A DNA stretch of 64,000 nucleotides from Heterohyrax brucei (GCA_028571685.1 CM053146.1:111327431-111391430), one strand, 5' to 3'. Counted from the stretch's first letter, positions 22,362 to 33,965 are shown. Made by a program: numbers and translations. Notes: a model not told the origin generated them from the letters alone.

Positions 22362-23084
22362 TGCAAGCACTGCCGCTCTGGCTAAATCCAGGAAGCAAAG
22401 TGAAGCAGGATAAAGAGAAGTGATGTGGAAGTGCCAGGATCCTTCCTAGCAAGCAGAAGAGCTGAAGCCACCTTGCCCAGAGCATTCAATCAGCATTTCC
22501 ACCCACCACCTCCATCTAGTTGGATTTCTCCTAGTTCAGGTAAGCTGGAGGTTAAACGGAAATTGGTAAGGACCTCCTAGGTTTTGGGTCTGCACAGCAG
22601 AATACAAACAAAAAAATCATCTCTTCTATTTTCTAAAGAATGTTTTCTCCCAACATTGAACAAAAAGGAAGGCATTTCCTTTGGGGATTTGTCTTTCTCC
22701 TGACCCTATTTGGCGGAACAGCTCCCTCCAACTCGGCTGCTAGAGGAGAACAAGGAGAACAGCTATAGCAAAGCACAGCTCCTTCCTGCCATCACATCAG
22801 AGGAACCCAGAGACTTTAGGTTTGGTCACTGAAACAGACGGAGATGTTTTCAAGTCTGAGCCACTAATACTACCTTTGGCCTGTAAGTCTTGGTAGAAAG
22901 TAGAGATCGGGCAGGGCAATGGAAAGCACTTCCATTTACAGCGTAGACCAAGTGCCTGGTAGGTTTAAATGAGTTAAGTAAAGCACTGGAAATCTCTCTC
23001 AGCCATGCTTGAGAAAGGTTATATGCTAACCAGCCCCTCGTTGATAATGATGTAACACTGTTAGTAACACAGTGTTATTGGAGA
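22362..23084. other. no feature seen
   Basis: Unique-looking. No supported exon or repeat. Confidence 0.3.
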
Positions 23085-23275
23085 TACGGCATCAGGCAGT
23101 GCTGGACTCAGTACAGAAAAGCTCAATTCCAATCCCCAACCCGGAAGGTGACCCCTCTGAGCCTCAGTTTTCTCATGAAGAACCGCATGAGTTATAGTAA
23201 CTGCTTCCCAGCCAACTTCACATGGTTATTCTGAGGACGAAATGCAATAAGATATGTGGATGTTCTGGTAAGTTG
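23085..23275 (+). repeat. MIR SINE
   Basis: MIR words 'ctctgagcctcagttttctc' and 'ggttattctgaggacgaaat' in plus orientation. Confidence 0.75.
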
Positions 23276-23584
23276 CATCTCAAATTTGGATACTGATTAT
23301 GCTGACAATTGTGCCTGTCTACATACTTTCCTTCTAAAGACCACAAACGGTCAGAGGCTTGGAAGAAGCGCACACCCGTGCCGAGGCACCACAGATGCCT
23401 TACCACAGGAGAGTCACTGGCCTCATAAAAACCCGAGTTTCAGCTCTGCCCCAACTTGACTAACTTCATAGCCATTTCCCAGCCTCATGGAGGGGCACAC
23501 TATTTCCCATCACTCACCAGTCCTTCTCTTAACTGAGGATTGAAAACATCTGCCCATGATTTTTATTTGCTTCTTCCACCTCAT

Positions 23585-23825
23585 TATTGCCTCAACAATA
23601 GGCACCAGGCACTGTGCTAAGCACGCCACATATACGAGATTATATAATCCTTATGTGTAGGTGGTATTATAATAATAGTTGTTCTCGTTGTTTTATTCCA
23701 TTTTTGCAGAGAGGAAACCAAAGCCCAGAAAACATCAGGGATTTTCCCAAGGTTACCCAGCTAATAAGGGACAGAGCTGGATTTCAAAACCACCAAGACC
23801 TGCCTGGCCCCATGTATTCCATAAC
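23585..23825 (-). repeat. MIR SINE
   Basis: Nearly full-length minus MIR: 'caccaggcactgtgctaagc', 'gagaggaaaccaaagcccag', 'aaggttacccagctaataag', 'gacagagctggatttcaaaa'. Confidence 0.88.
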
Positions 23826-23912
23826 CACTCCACTGGCCTGTATGGAGGGGCCCCAAAAGGCCCTCCAGGAACTTCAGGGATAGTCAGACCTGCCTTTTAC
23901 AGTCTCTGTATC

Positions 23913-24085
23913 CAGAAATCCTGGTGGCATAGTGGTTGAATGCTACATCTGCTAACCAAGAGGTAGGTAGTTCAAATCTACCAGGTGCTCCTTGGAAGCT
24001 ACAGAGCCATTCTACTCTGTCACTATGAGTTGGGTCACTATGAGTTGGAATAGACTCAGTGGCACTGGGTTTGGTTTTTGGTTAG
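23913..24085 (+). repeat. AfroSINE form A with a 15-bp tandem duplication
   Basis: Head 'gaaatcctggtggcatagtg', tail 'agtggcactgggtttggttt'. The word 'gtcactatgagttgg' is repeated exactly in tandem at 24019-24033 and 24034-24048. The perfect identity means the duplication is recent relative to the SINE. Confidence 0.92.
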
Positions 24086-26015
24086 GGTAGAAAGACTTAA
24101 GCTTCCTTCCTGGATCCCGGCACGTCCTCCTTAGGGTAGCACAGTCCTCTGAGCCCTCTAAGTTTCATCCAGGACTTCTGTAGAACCTTCTCATCCCTCC
24201 CCGACCCACTCCTCTCAGGCTCACGGATAAACCAGTGCCCAGGAGAGGAGTAGATCCTTAAATCAGCCGAGTCTAGGGAACCAGAGGATTAATTACCCTG
24301 CAAGCAGCTTGGTAGAGGCTGTGTGTTGGCAGATGAGGGGAGCAGCAATAGAATCAGCCAATTAAGCAGCCAATGGTGCTGAACTAAATGTGACCTCAGA
24401 CTTCATTGGAGACGTTGTTTCTAGCAGTTTCTCACCAGTCTGGATTTAGGGGAAGAATGGGAAGTATGAGGGGAGGGTGGTTGGTGATGGGAGGATCCTT
24501 TTGGCACGGATGAGGACAATAGCATGGCGGACTCAGTAGAGACTTCCAGCAGAGGGGAGGGGTGGCCTGTTTGCCACAGCCTGGAGGCAGCCAGCAGGTG
24601 GAAGGCTGTTTAGCTGGCAAAAGGGAAAGGCCTTGTCAGCTGAGGGAAACATTTCCCAACAGGTCTAACAGGGCAAAGGGGCCAACACCAGAGGCAGCAG
24701 CCTGAGGTGGGACAGGTGCTTGGTCTACATTTCACAGATTGCTCACATTCAATTTTAAAATGTCTCTTTCTGGTCTACCCATACGCTCAGGTCAATGGTT
24801 AGGGACACTCTGGTCCCCTCGCACTTTCTCAATAAAGTAACTGAAGCCCCAAGTTCAGAAAACTTGTGACCCTGGGGAACAATGGAATTAGAGCTCAAAT
24901 GGAGAAGAGTGCAATAATGCTTCCCCATCTCCATGAGATCATCCAACGGCGCCGCTTCCCCAAGGCCTGTGCAGCAGCCACGGAGGTGCATGGCTCGGCT
25001 CTTCCTTCCCTGAAGCAAGGCAGCCGACAGCCTCCAGCTCCAGAGCCTTCAGGTTTCACCTCAGCTCTTGAGGCCGCGCTCGGCCCGTGACTGAGCACGG
25101 TGGAGTGTGAGGGCCTAGACACGTCTGCCAGTGTGGCCGCGCTAGTATGGGGCTGACCCCCTAGTGGTCAGCCTACTCCAGAGCTCACCGTTGGGCTGGC
25201 TCTGGGTCACCTTTGAGGCTTTCCCTGCTCAATACTGTTTCCTTTCCCTTTTATCGTTCAAGTACGTGACCTCCCAACAAACCTGTTGCATGCCTGACTC
25301 CATCCTAGCAACTGCTTCTCAGAAGACTCGACTTGCATAGCCTTTGCCTAGGGCTGTGTCTTCATACTTAACAAGTCCTCCTTTCTCCTCTAATTCTTCC
25401 CAGCCTGTTCCCATTCCCTAGCAGGTGTCCCTTCCCTGTTTGCGCTTGTCCTTGTCTCATGAAACAGGCAGTGTGTGGCCTGAGATTCTGTCAGCCTGTG
25501 CCTACGGTGTCTTCTTCCAAACCCCACTCCCAGAAAAGCAGATAAGATTTCAAAACTTGAGTTGCCTTATCAATAAGGGGAGAAATGTCACAGGCTGGAG
25601 AGAGTGTTTTTACCTCCCAGATGTGAGACTCTGACTCTGCACAGACATCTGACAAACATACAGAGAGAGGTAGAGTGCATGGCCTCCATCCATATCAAGC
25701 AAGGTGGCAAAATCTAGAGGTGTGGGTGCTGCATCTGGGACATGCGGTCCACTCAAGGTGGGATTAAGTGGTGCACGCACAAGGACCACAAAAAAAGACA
25801 ATATGAAACACCAAAGCTACAACAATGGACAAGGAAACCTAGAGATGATAACTCAGCCTGAAAGCAGCACAGAACACTTCTCAGTACAGGAGGCATCTGA
25901 GCAGAGGCTTGGAGGGCAGGAAGTGCAGAGATTCAGGGCTAGAGCAGCTCAGAGGGATTGAGGGTATGGTGACCAGGCCAGTGTGCATAGAAGACGTGGT
26001 GTTCTACAGGAAAGC
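24086..26015. other. mostly unique interval, possible conserved block
   Basis: Positions 24240-24420 are repeat-free and AT-rich with homeobox-like TAAT words ('agaggattaattaccctgca', 'cagccaattaagcagccaat'). The rest is GC-moderate without a supported exon. Confidence 0.3.
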
Positions 26016-26024
26016 TTAGAATGG

Positions 26025-26189
26025 CAACCCACCAAAACCCACTGCCACTGAGTCAGGTCCAACTCATAACGACCCTGTAGGTCAGAGTAGAACTGCCTTA
26101 TAGAGTTTTCAGGGACCACCTGGCAGATTTGAACTGCCAACCTTTCGGTTAGTGGACATAGCACTTAACCCACTATGCCACCAGGCTTT
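26025..26189 (-). repeat. AfroSINE form A with clear 9-bp target duplication
   Basis: Minus-strand copy from 'caacccaccaaaacccactg' to 'atgccaccaggc'. The direct repeat 'ttagaatgg' flanks it at 26016-26024 and 26190-26198. This is one of the best-defined insertions in the window. Confidence 0.95.
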
Positions 26190-26227
26190 TTAGAATGGTA
26201 GAGTATATTTAAATAATTAAGGACCTT

Positions 26228-26368
26228 TAATGCTAGCTACCACTGCTAGCCAAAAGGTTGGCAGTTCAAATCTACCAGGTGCTCCTTAGAAACTCTCTGG
26301 GGCCGTTCTACTCTGTCCTATAGAGTCACTGTGAGTCCAAATCCACTTGGCAGTGGTTTTGTTTTGAT
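26228..26368 (+). repeat. AfroSINE form A, head missing
   Basis: Starts in the head at 'ctagctaccactgctagcca', continues 'ggttggcagttcaaatctac' and ends 'cttggcagtggttttgtttt'. Lies 30 bp after an oppositely oriented SINE. Confidence 0.85.
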
Positions 26369-26375
26369 TACCTAG

Positions 26376-26644
26376 CATAGCCAGAATGCTCCTCAGAAGC
26401 AAGGCTGACAAGACTATCTCTGACATGCTTTAGACACGCTATCAGGAGGGAGAAGGACAGCAGGTTTGGTAAAGTGGAGGGTCAGGGAAAAAGAGGAATA
26501 TCCTCAACTAGGTGGATGGACACCGTGGCTGCAATGGGCTTCAGTATAGCAATAATTGTGAGGCTGGCACAGGATCAGGCAGTGTTTCGTTCTGTTGTAC
26601 GTAAGGTTGCTATGAGCCAGAGTTGACTTGGTGGCACCCAACTG
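26376..26644 (+). repeat. RTE LINE 3' end, 5'-truncated
   Basis: Contains 'gccagaatgctcctcagaag', 'gtggagggtcagggaaaaag', 'gtgtttcgttctgttgtacg' and the tail 'ttgcttatgagccagagttg'-like sequence. The usual CAA-type tail is replaced by a CAG repeat. Confidence 0.85.
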
Positions 26645-26664
26645 CAGCAGCAGCAGCAGCAGCA
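26645..26664. repeat. (CAG)n microsatellite at RTE tail
   Basis: About six units of CAG/AGC directly at the RTE 3' end, where related copies carry CAA units. Tail microsatellites are typical of RTE-type elements. Confidence 0.8.
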
Positions 26665-26667
26665 AGA

Positions 26668-27148
26668 GCTGCTATAACAAAAATAACCCAAGTGTATGGT
26701 GTTAACAAAGAGAAATCTATTCTCTTGCCGGCTAGGGGCCACAAGTCCAAATTCAGGGCCTCAGGTGCAAGGAAAGACTTTCTTCTCCGACAGCTGTGGC
26801 GGTAGGTCCTTGTCATCAGTCATTCCTTGGTCACAGAGTTTTTCAACACAGGAACTACAGGCCCAAAGTATGCACACTCCTTGCTTGCTTGCTAACGCGA
26901 GGTTCCCATATCTCTCTGCTGCTTTCTCTTCTGTATCTCAGAGGAGATTGCATTAAGGTAAAACCCAATCATACAGTGCCTCATTACCACACCTGCTGAC
27001 AATCCCATCTCATCAACATCATAAAGATAGTATGTATCACACACAGGAAAATCACATCAGGTGACAGAATGTGAACAATCACACAATACTGGGAATCATG
27101 GCCTATCTAAAGTAACAGATATGTGGGGGACACAATTCAGTCTCTGGG
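26668..27148 (-). mobile_element. MaLR-like solo LTR (fossil)
   Basis: Minus-strand member of the LTR group found six times here. Words: 'tgctataacaaaaataaccc', 'ggccacaagtccaaattcag', 'tgtgggggacacaattcagt'. One edge abuts the CAG repeat of the RTE copy. No internal region; broken fossil. Confidence 0.75.
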
Positions 27149-27689
27149 TGCCTAGGGTATCTGAATATTATTCTATTGGTAATGGGAAGCCATGAAGAGA
27201 TGCACCCCCCCAATTGCAATGTGTTTTAGACAGATAAATCCTTGGCAGAGCAAAGGGGCAGAGACTGGAGGTAGGTAGAACCATGTTAAGGGCTATTCCA
27301 ACAGTTGGAACAAGAATGACAAGGCTGTATGTCAGAGAAGTGTCTGAGGTCAGAGAAGGGATAAGATTTGGAATTTATTGTAGAGGAGAATGACCAGCGA
27401 GTCTGAACATGAGACAAAAGAAAGAAAAAATGCTGGGATCATAAATCTAAAAGATCTACTATATAAACTCAGGACAGGATTGGCTAGAAGAAGAACAGTA
27501 TGGGTTGAGACACGTTAAGGGTGAGATGAAAACAGCTAGACACTTAGTTCTGGAGTCTGGGGAAAAGACCAGTGTAAAGATACAACTCTGAAAGTTGTTC
27601 CTACGGTATCATCATGCTTCTGGGTCAGACACTGAGAAGGACACAGAGTGAGTGAAAAGCGAACAGAATCCAAGACTAGTTCTTGGGAT
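27149..27689. other. no feature seen
   Basis: Unique-looking, no exon or repeat recognised. Confidence 0.3.
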
Positions 27690-27970
27690 GCTGATGTTGC
27701 TGTTATTAGGTCTTGTTGAGTAAGTCCCAACTCATAATGACCCTATACATAAGAGAACGAAACACCGCCTGGTCCCGCACCATCCTCACAGTTGTTCCTA
27801 TGCTCAGGCCTACTGCTGTAGCCACTGGGTCAATCCATCTGGTTGAGGTTATTCCTCTTTTTACCTGACCTTCAACTTTACCAAGCATAGTTTCCTTCTT
27901 TCAGGGATTGATCCCTCCTGATAACATGTCTGAAGTATGTGAGACAAATTCTTGCTGGAGCCTCCATCTA
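27690..27970 (-). repeat. RTE LINE 3' end, 5'-truncated
   Basis: Antisense RTE end with 'gttgctgttattaggtcttg', 'aacgaaacaccgcctggtcc', 'cctgataacatgtctgaagt'. Typical length for truncated RTE tails in this window. Confidence 0.85.
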
Positions 27971-28334
27971 CTGGAGTATGTCCAGGAAACGGACTAAGAT
28001 GAAGCTATCAGTGTGTTGAGGCAGAAGCTCTGGGAAGAATTCCAAGTTGAAGGGGATGGTGAGCAGTGTCAGATGCTGTAGAGAGGTCATGGAGATGGGG
28101 AGCACTGAGGGGCTGCCAAGCAGAGAATACTGAGGGGTGGCTCAAAGAGACTGATCGCAGCTGAGAGCTGCAAGCAGAAGACTGTTTTTGCTGGGCTGTG
28201 GTCCTAACCGAAGGCAGGGAGATGAGGCTGAGGGCTGGCTACTCTTTTAGGATGTTTGTTGAAGAACAAAGGAAGAGAAATTAGTTTTAGTTTATGTACT
28301 ATCAAGGTCCAAAGGGTTGTTTATCCAAGAGTAT

Positions 28335-28560
28335 GAACCTTTAAAATAATTAAAAACATGCAGAAAAGTTGCAAGAATATCAACTAGACAGCATCCACCT
28401 ACTTTTTACCTAAGCTGATCTATTGTTAACACTTGGCCCATTTGTTTTATGCCTTCCACATGTTCACACAGACACACTACTGTAAATACATAACTTTGCA
28501 TAAATATGCATTTACACACTTGTGTTGAAAAATTTTTTTGAAACATTTGAGAATGAGTGT
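28335..28560 (-). repeat. L1M 3' end fragment
   Basis: Antisense old L1 3' sequence: 'catgcagaaaagttgcaaga', 'gctgatctattgttaacact'. Subfamily unresolved. Confidence 0.6.
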
Positions 28561-28567
28561 ATGCATC

Positions 28568-28775
28568 ATGGAGTTCCTGGATGACACAAATGGTGAACAA
28601 CCTTGGCTGCCAACCACAAGCCTAGGGACTTGAGTCCACCCAGAGGTACCTTGGAAGAAACCTCTAGTGATCTACTTACAAAAAATCAGCCACTGACAAC
28701 CCTATTGGGTACAGTTTTACTCTGACACACAGGCAGTCGCCTTGAGTCGGAATCAACCCCACAGTAACTGGTAGC
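28568..28775 (+). repeat. AfroSINE, form C
   Basis: Begins 'catggagttcctggatgaca', continues 'cacccagaggtaccttggaa', 'tctagtgatctacttac' and tail 'ccttgagtcggaatcaaccc'. A well-formed C copy. Confidence 0.85.
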
Positions 28776-28865
28776 TGGCCTTGCATACATCACGGCCCTT
28801 TACTCCTAAATAGTTTGAGTGCGCACTTACTGAGAGCGAGGATATTCTCTAACGTAACCTCAACA

Positions 28866-29180
28866 GAGGCGGTTCCCAGGTTAGGAAGGAGATCTGTTCC
28901 TAGCTGTGCCTCTCAAGTCGAATGTGTAGGTAAGCCTGAACAGGTGCACACGGTTTTTGTTTAGTGTTACGTTAGTGTAAAAAGAAGGCTTGAAGCCATT
29001 TCAATGATGTAATTGTGTAAAACCTACAAGTGCAGCAAGTGAAGACGATTGTGACCAAGGATTTGCTGTGAGTAGGTGTTGGTTCAATCATTTCAAAGGG
29101 AGGGCAAATTTACATAACATTAAAGGGCAAGTACAGGTTATCCACATGTCCTTATTCCAAGGATTTACTGTGTCTTACCA
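28866..29180 (+). mobile_element. Tigger-type fragment, second copy
   Basis: Same architecture as 14896-15150: a terminus-like 'ggttcccaggttaggaagga', then 'ggttggttcaatcatttcaa'-type transposase sequence encoding N-L-H-N-I-K without the N-terminal domain. The shared deletion suggests a non-autonomous family. Confidence 0.72.
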
Positions 29181-29437
29181 ACTTCAGTACATTTAACATT
29201 GCTGTAATCCTTTTTTCAATTGACCCAATATGTCCTTGATAGAATTGGCCCCCAAGGCTGAGGGCATCAGCTGGCCTTTTTAACCTGGGCTCTCAGCAGC
29301 TCTTGCCCCTGGGGGTAGGTCCTGTGTGGAAGAAGGGGGTGGTCTCTTCTATTAGCAGCCACTTAAACCATAGGTCAGCCGCCACTGGCCATAGTTTCTG
29401 AGAAGGGCAGTATGTGGGTCTCCCTAGGAGGTAACTA

Positions 29438-29588
29438 TGGAAACCCTGGTGAAGTACTATGGCTGCTAACCAAGAGGTTGGCAGTTCAAATTCACCAGGC
29501 GCTCCTTGGAAACTCGATGGGGCAGTCTCTGACCTATAGGGTCAGTGAGTCGGAACTGACTCGGCAGCACCTCACAACAACAACAGGA
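29438..29588 (+). repeat. AfroSINE form A, shortened
   Basis: 'ggaaaccctggtgaagtact' shows a shortened head. The B-box 'ggcagttcaaattcaccagg' and an RTE-like tail ending 'cctcacaacaacaacagg' are retained. This copy keeps the CAA-type tail that links it to RTE. Confidence 0.9.
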
Positions 29589-31255
29589 GGCAGCTGTAGG
29601 TCAAAAAGCAAAATTGTGTAGCGGGAAATTAGGCTGACTTCCAAGTCTACTAAACTCAAGTCCTGTTTATTGGAATTCCTTTTCCTTTCCCTTCTGTTTT
29701 ATGAAATAGCAAAACATTTGTCACTCTTCTACAGCTCCTTGAGCAGAACAAACAGTACTTTCGATTGGCCCTGGAGTGTCCTCAGACCACGGGTGTTTCT
29801 CTTAGCCTGTGCTAACATATCCATGTCACTGCAAATGGATCTTCCATGGAACCATCTCAAGGACTTCACAATTTGCTAAAACAAGCATCCTTCAGAAGCC
29901 CTTCAAGGGTGATGGTGTGTTTTTCCTCCTGCTCCCAGTCTCTGGCCCAGGAGGGACACATAAGGTTTTCAATCTCTTCGACAGTGTTCACATCCTGAAT
30001 TGGTAATTTCTAACCCTGAGCCGGTACTTTATGAACAATAAATGCAAAAAAAAAAAAAATCAGCCAAAGCCACAAACAGAGGTACTTCTGACCCGAATGC
30101 TTTCAGTAGGATTCTGTAGCAACACAAAAGTTTGCTTTCCTTAACATCTGTCTTTGTGGATCTTGGCAAATCAGTGTCTCACACTGATACATTCTTTTCT
30201 TTACCAGATGAAAATTATATATCCTGTAGTATTTCCTATTTTGCTTTGACTGCCAGAAAGCTCAGAGCTAAATTTAGTGCTCAGTTACAATAAATGTATG
30301 AGCATAGATTTTTCTTATATTTATGTATGTGTATATATATGTGGTTTTTCTTATATTTCTATCTGTTTATTAGGTCTCCACACATTTATTATTTACATAT
30401 GATTTAATTGTACATGTGGCTTTAATATGAAGCCTCCTGAAACCGTTTTTGGAAGTAAATGGGAAATGTCTCATGAATATTAAGCTCTCTGCAGGACTCT
30501 TATCTCACTCTAGCCACTCACTCTGCCCAGTCCGCGTAGAGAAGCAAGTCAAAAACTTTTTCTCTCATGCCTTTTAACTACCTTTCCCATCCCAAATGTG
30601 AAATGGCCTTACCACAGAAGGCAGTTTGGTTTGTGGCTGGAGCTCTTAGTTAAAATAGAAACCTCTCCTTGGATTGCATACCGAGTTCCCGTGTTTATTT
30701 AATTTCTTCTGGGGAATTTGAGTCTGAGGCTGACGGGAGCCCGAGAGAATGCTGGTACAGAGAAGCACATCCTTCCCAAGCCGACCTTTCTATGAGAGAA
30801 GCAGGGAGCATGCAGCCTGGAGGGGCTTGGTGTCCCTCCTCCCCACCTTTGGTGTCACAGAGCCACAGTGCCATGCAGCTGTGGGCAAAGAGGAATAAGA
30901 CTAGGAATGGAGGCCAAAATGTCCTCACAGATGACCCTTCTCTTGAAAAATGTGGACTCCTAATTGATGACTGGTTGGGGTCTGAAGAGTGGGACCAAGA
31001 ACCAAAGACAAGGCAGGTCTGTGAGGAACTTTCAAGCCCCTGTTTCCCCTGTGAGAGAGTAAACAGCCTGAGGCAGGGAAGGCACCTTCTTGGCTGGCTG
31101 TGGAGTTAGGTCTACACTCTAGCAGCCACCTGTAGCTAGGAGTTGCGGTGTTTTGGAGAAGAACCAGGGGAGCTGCAAGATAGATTTGTAGGTGGGTCAT
31201 TTTGCCTTCTGCTTCCACCACAGAAAATAGTGTTAATGATGTTAGCAGCTAACAC
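29589..31255. other. no exon supported
   Basis: Contains a 146-codon plus-strand frame at 30669-31109 and an overlapping minus frame. Codon use is unremarkable, no domain is visible, and no splice or promoter context supports it. No repeat recognised; AT-rich around 30200-30450. Confidence 0.3.
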
Positions 31256-31820
31256 AAGGCCTGACAATTAAGTCTACGAACTTAATTGTTCAAGTGCTAC
31301 ATACATCATTGCTGAATGTCAGTCAACTATGAGTACCTTCAAAGTACTCTTCTTGGGAAACTACGCACTACTAACACCAGCACCTAGTCTACCCTCCAGA
31401 GCAATTTTGGAACCCTTTCTAGAATGGCCATTGCACATGACGGCAAGGTGGCAAGTCCACGAATTTAATTGTATAGTTGTCTGCAAGGTAGTTTTTAGGC
31501 AGCAAACAAATAACTGTATTGGAACACCCTCCCTACTCACCTGATCTGGCCCCCAATGACTTTTTCCCTTATCTGAAGATAAAGGAAATACTGAAAGGAA
31601 GACATTTTGATGACATTCAGGACATCAAGGGTAATACAACAGCTCTGATGGCCATGCTAGAAAAAGAGTCCCAAAACTGCTTTGAAAGGTGAAATAGGCA
31701 CTGGTATTGGTACATGGCTTCCCAAGTGGAGTACTTCAAAGGTGGCCATAGTGATATTCAGCAATGAGATATGTAGCACTTTTTTTAGGATGAGTTCATG
31801 AACTTAACTGGCAGTCTTCA
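31256..31820 (+). mobile_element. mariner DNA transposon, internally deleted
   Basis: Inverted termini of about 28 bp ('aaggcctgacaattaagtct' on the left; 'gagttcatgaacttaactgg' on the right). A plus-strand remnant encodes the mariner C-terminus, with H-P-P-Y-S-P-D-L-A-P-N-D-F-F carrying the third catalytic aspartate. Only the last ~70-80 codons remain, with an in-frame stop where a Trp is expected. An active element would be about 1.3 kb, so more than half is lost. Confidence 0.88.
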
Positions 31821-31864
31821 TATACAGGTTTTCCAGGTTCCGTTCAAAGCACCTATAAACATAC

Positions 31865-32035
31865 TGGTACGTCTGTGAGGTCGGTGTGTTATCGTTGTTG
31901 CTATTTTACAGAAGAGGAACCTGAAGCTCAAAGAGAGTTATTTACTCAAGGTTACACAGCTACTAAGTGGCAGAGGAAAGGCCCTCACGCCCAGAATTCA
32001 GGCTTTAGAGTTGGTATTTCTTACCACTAGGCTAC
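31865..32035 (-). repeat. MIR SINE
   Basis: 'gaagaggaacctgaagctca', 'aggttacacagctactaagt' and 'cttaccactaggctacactg' show the MIR 5' half in reverse. Confidence 0.8.
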
Positions 32036-32499
32036 ACTGAACCAGTGGCCAGTGCACATCTTTCAGAGGGCTCCCACCCCATCTGAAATATAGATTACAG
32101 ACCACTTGAGTCCCAAGTAAAATATAATATTTATCTCAATGCTTTGAGAAGTCGAGAGAACCCTCACTAGATTCCTCAGTCCATTTTCTTATTTGCAAGC
32201 CAGAAATGATACAAGTGGGGCTGCTTCTGAAGAGTCTAGTTCTAAGTCCCTTTTGAAGATTTTCAGAAACATCCTTCTTCCTGTTTTAAGGAAGAAGGCC
32301 AGATGAGATCACCCATTCCCTCAAAACAATTTATTAGGCACCTATGGCATATCAGGCACTTTGCATGATTCTCAAGATAGGGTAACGCAGACTGCGTGGT
32401 CTCTACCTGCAGGACACTTCTGGTCCTGGCGCAGCACAGAAATGAGCTCAGATGGAGAAGGGTCCTCCCCTGGGCTTGGGAAGGTCCTAACTGAAGGTC

Positions 32500-32606
32500 C
32501 TATCTGCCAGACACTCCTTGGAAACTCTATGGGGCAATTGTACTCAGTCCTATAGAGTCACTATGAGTCAGAATCACCTTGAAGGAAGTGGGTTTAGTTT
32601 TATCCT
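32500..32606 (+). repeat. AfroSINE 3' half
   Basis: Starts at 'ctgccagacactccttggaa' and runs through 'cactatgagtcagaatcacc'. The tRNA head is lacking. Confidence 0.85.
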
Positions 32607-32679
32607 GCCAGTACCTTCACTTAACCCCTCTGGTTTCTATAGCAGTAAAGTGAAGGATGGAACTAATAACCACCCTTCA

Positions 32680-32820
32680 CTTGGAAACCCCGGTTGCACA
32701 GCAGTTAAGTGCTATGATTGCTAATCAAAAGGTCAGTAGTTCAAATCCACCAGATGCTCCTTGGAAACTCAAGGGGGCAGTTCTATTCTGTCCTATAGGG
32801 TCACTATGAGTCTGCAATGT
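32680..32820 (+). repeat. AfroSINE form A, tail lost
   Basis: Head 'ggaaaccccggttgcacagc', B-box 'agtagttcaaatccaccaga', ends just after 'cactatgagtct'. Same orientation as the copy 75 bp upstream. Confidence 0.88.
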
Positions 32821-33719
32821 TTTTATTTAACCCTTCACTTCACAGTTCTAAAGTTTGATTCTAATAGGAGTTGCTGTTAATGCATTTAACTAACATCCAC
32901 AAACATCTTCTTTGTGCCAGGCAAGGAGCTAGGCTCTGCCACATACCTCTTTCATTTTTCAAAACAAGTGGTGAAGGCAAAATACATAGAGCAGTTAAGG
33001 AGATTATTTTATGCAAACAGTTCTAATCAAGAGTCAAAGGAAAGGTCTCCAAGGATATTTGAGGAATGTCTCAAAGGAAAGGAGTGGGGGCTGGGTCCTA
33101 CAGAGGCAGGTAGACTGCGGAGGCACCGAGCATCTTTTGGGAGTCATGTGCAAGGATTATTTTGGAATATTGGAGGGCAGGGTGGTTTGCAATTAGCCAT
33201 TTCAAGAACACAGAAGAGCAGGGATATTTCTTAACATGTCATGCTTTCCAGGAGCACCGAGCTTTGATCAAGTTTAACATTATCAGAGGAGATCTATACT
33301 TCATGGGATACAAATGTGTAACTAAAATCATGAAACAAACTTGGCAAATCTTCCCAAAGTTTGTAGTTTACTTGAAATGGGGGGGGGGGGGGACGAACAT
33401 AGAAAAGAATGAAAATATTCCTAATTTTGTAAAGATAACACCTTCACAGATACCTTGTTGTTGAGGAGGACCCATGGACATTTAACTCTCTGGCTCCTTC
33501 TCCCTGCTGCCCTCTCGCTTTCAGCCCTTTGGCATACCTGTATAGAAAAGTTTGAGAAGCACTAGTCCCTTGCCTTCTTACTGAATTATCACAATAACTC
33601 TTTGATAAAACATTGGTTTTTATAGATCCTCCATGGGAATAATATGAGTTATCTTTTATGCCAGCTCTTGCTTCTTCATGTTCCTCAATTAACTGTTTTC
33701 CTAACCTCACAATTTTTTT
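32821..33719. other. unique interval with a G tract
   Basis: A run of 14 G at 33379-33392 is the only structural landmark. Frames of about 100 codons on the plus strand have no coding character. Confidence 0.35.
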
Positions 33720-33965
33720 TTAAGTACAAATTTTCTCTTTTGGAATACCACAGAAGCACCACAAAGACAGTACAGAGAGTTCCTGTCTACCCTTCACCCA
33801 TTACCTAGTTTCCCTCATGCTTACATTTTAATGTGATCATAGTGCATTTGTCAAAACTCAAATTCACACTAGCCATTACTTTGAACTAACAGACTTGATT
33901 CAGATCTCCCCGGTTCTGTCACTGATGTTCTGCCACTGTTCCATAATCTACTTCAGGATCCCACA
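33720..33965 (-). repeat. L1M (L1ME-like) 3' end
   Basis: Antisense words 'cagtacagagagttcctgtc', 'acccttcacccattacctag', 'cttgattcagatctccccgg' and 'ttcaggatcccacattgg' match the old L1ME-type 3' UTR. Confidence 0.75.

Noticed and set aside
30669-31109. 146-codon plus-strand open frame
   Set aside because: No domain, splice site context or codon bias, and the reverse strand is also open over long parts.
33379-33392. G14 run as a G-quadruplex element
   Set aside because: An uninterrupted G run without spaced G-tracts near a known promoter is insufficient; a slippage tract is the simpler reading.
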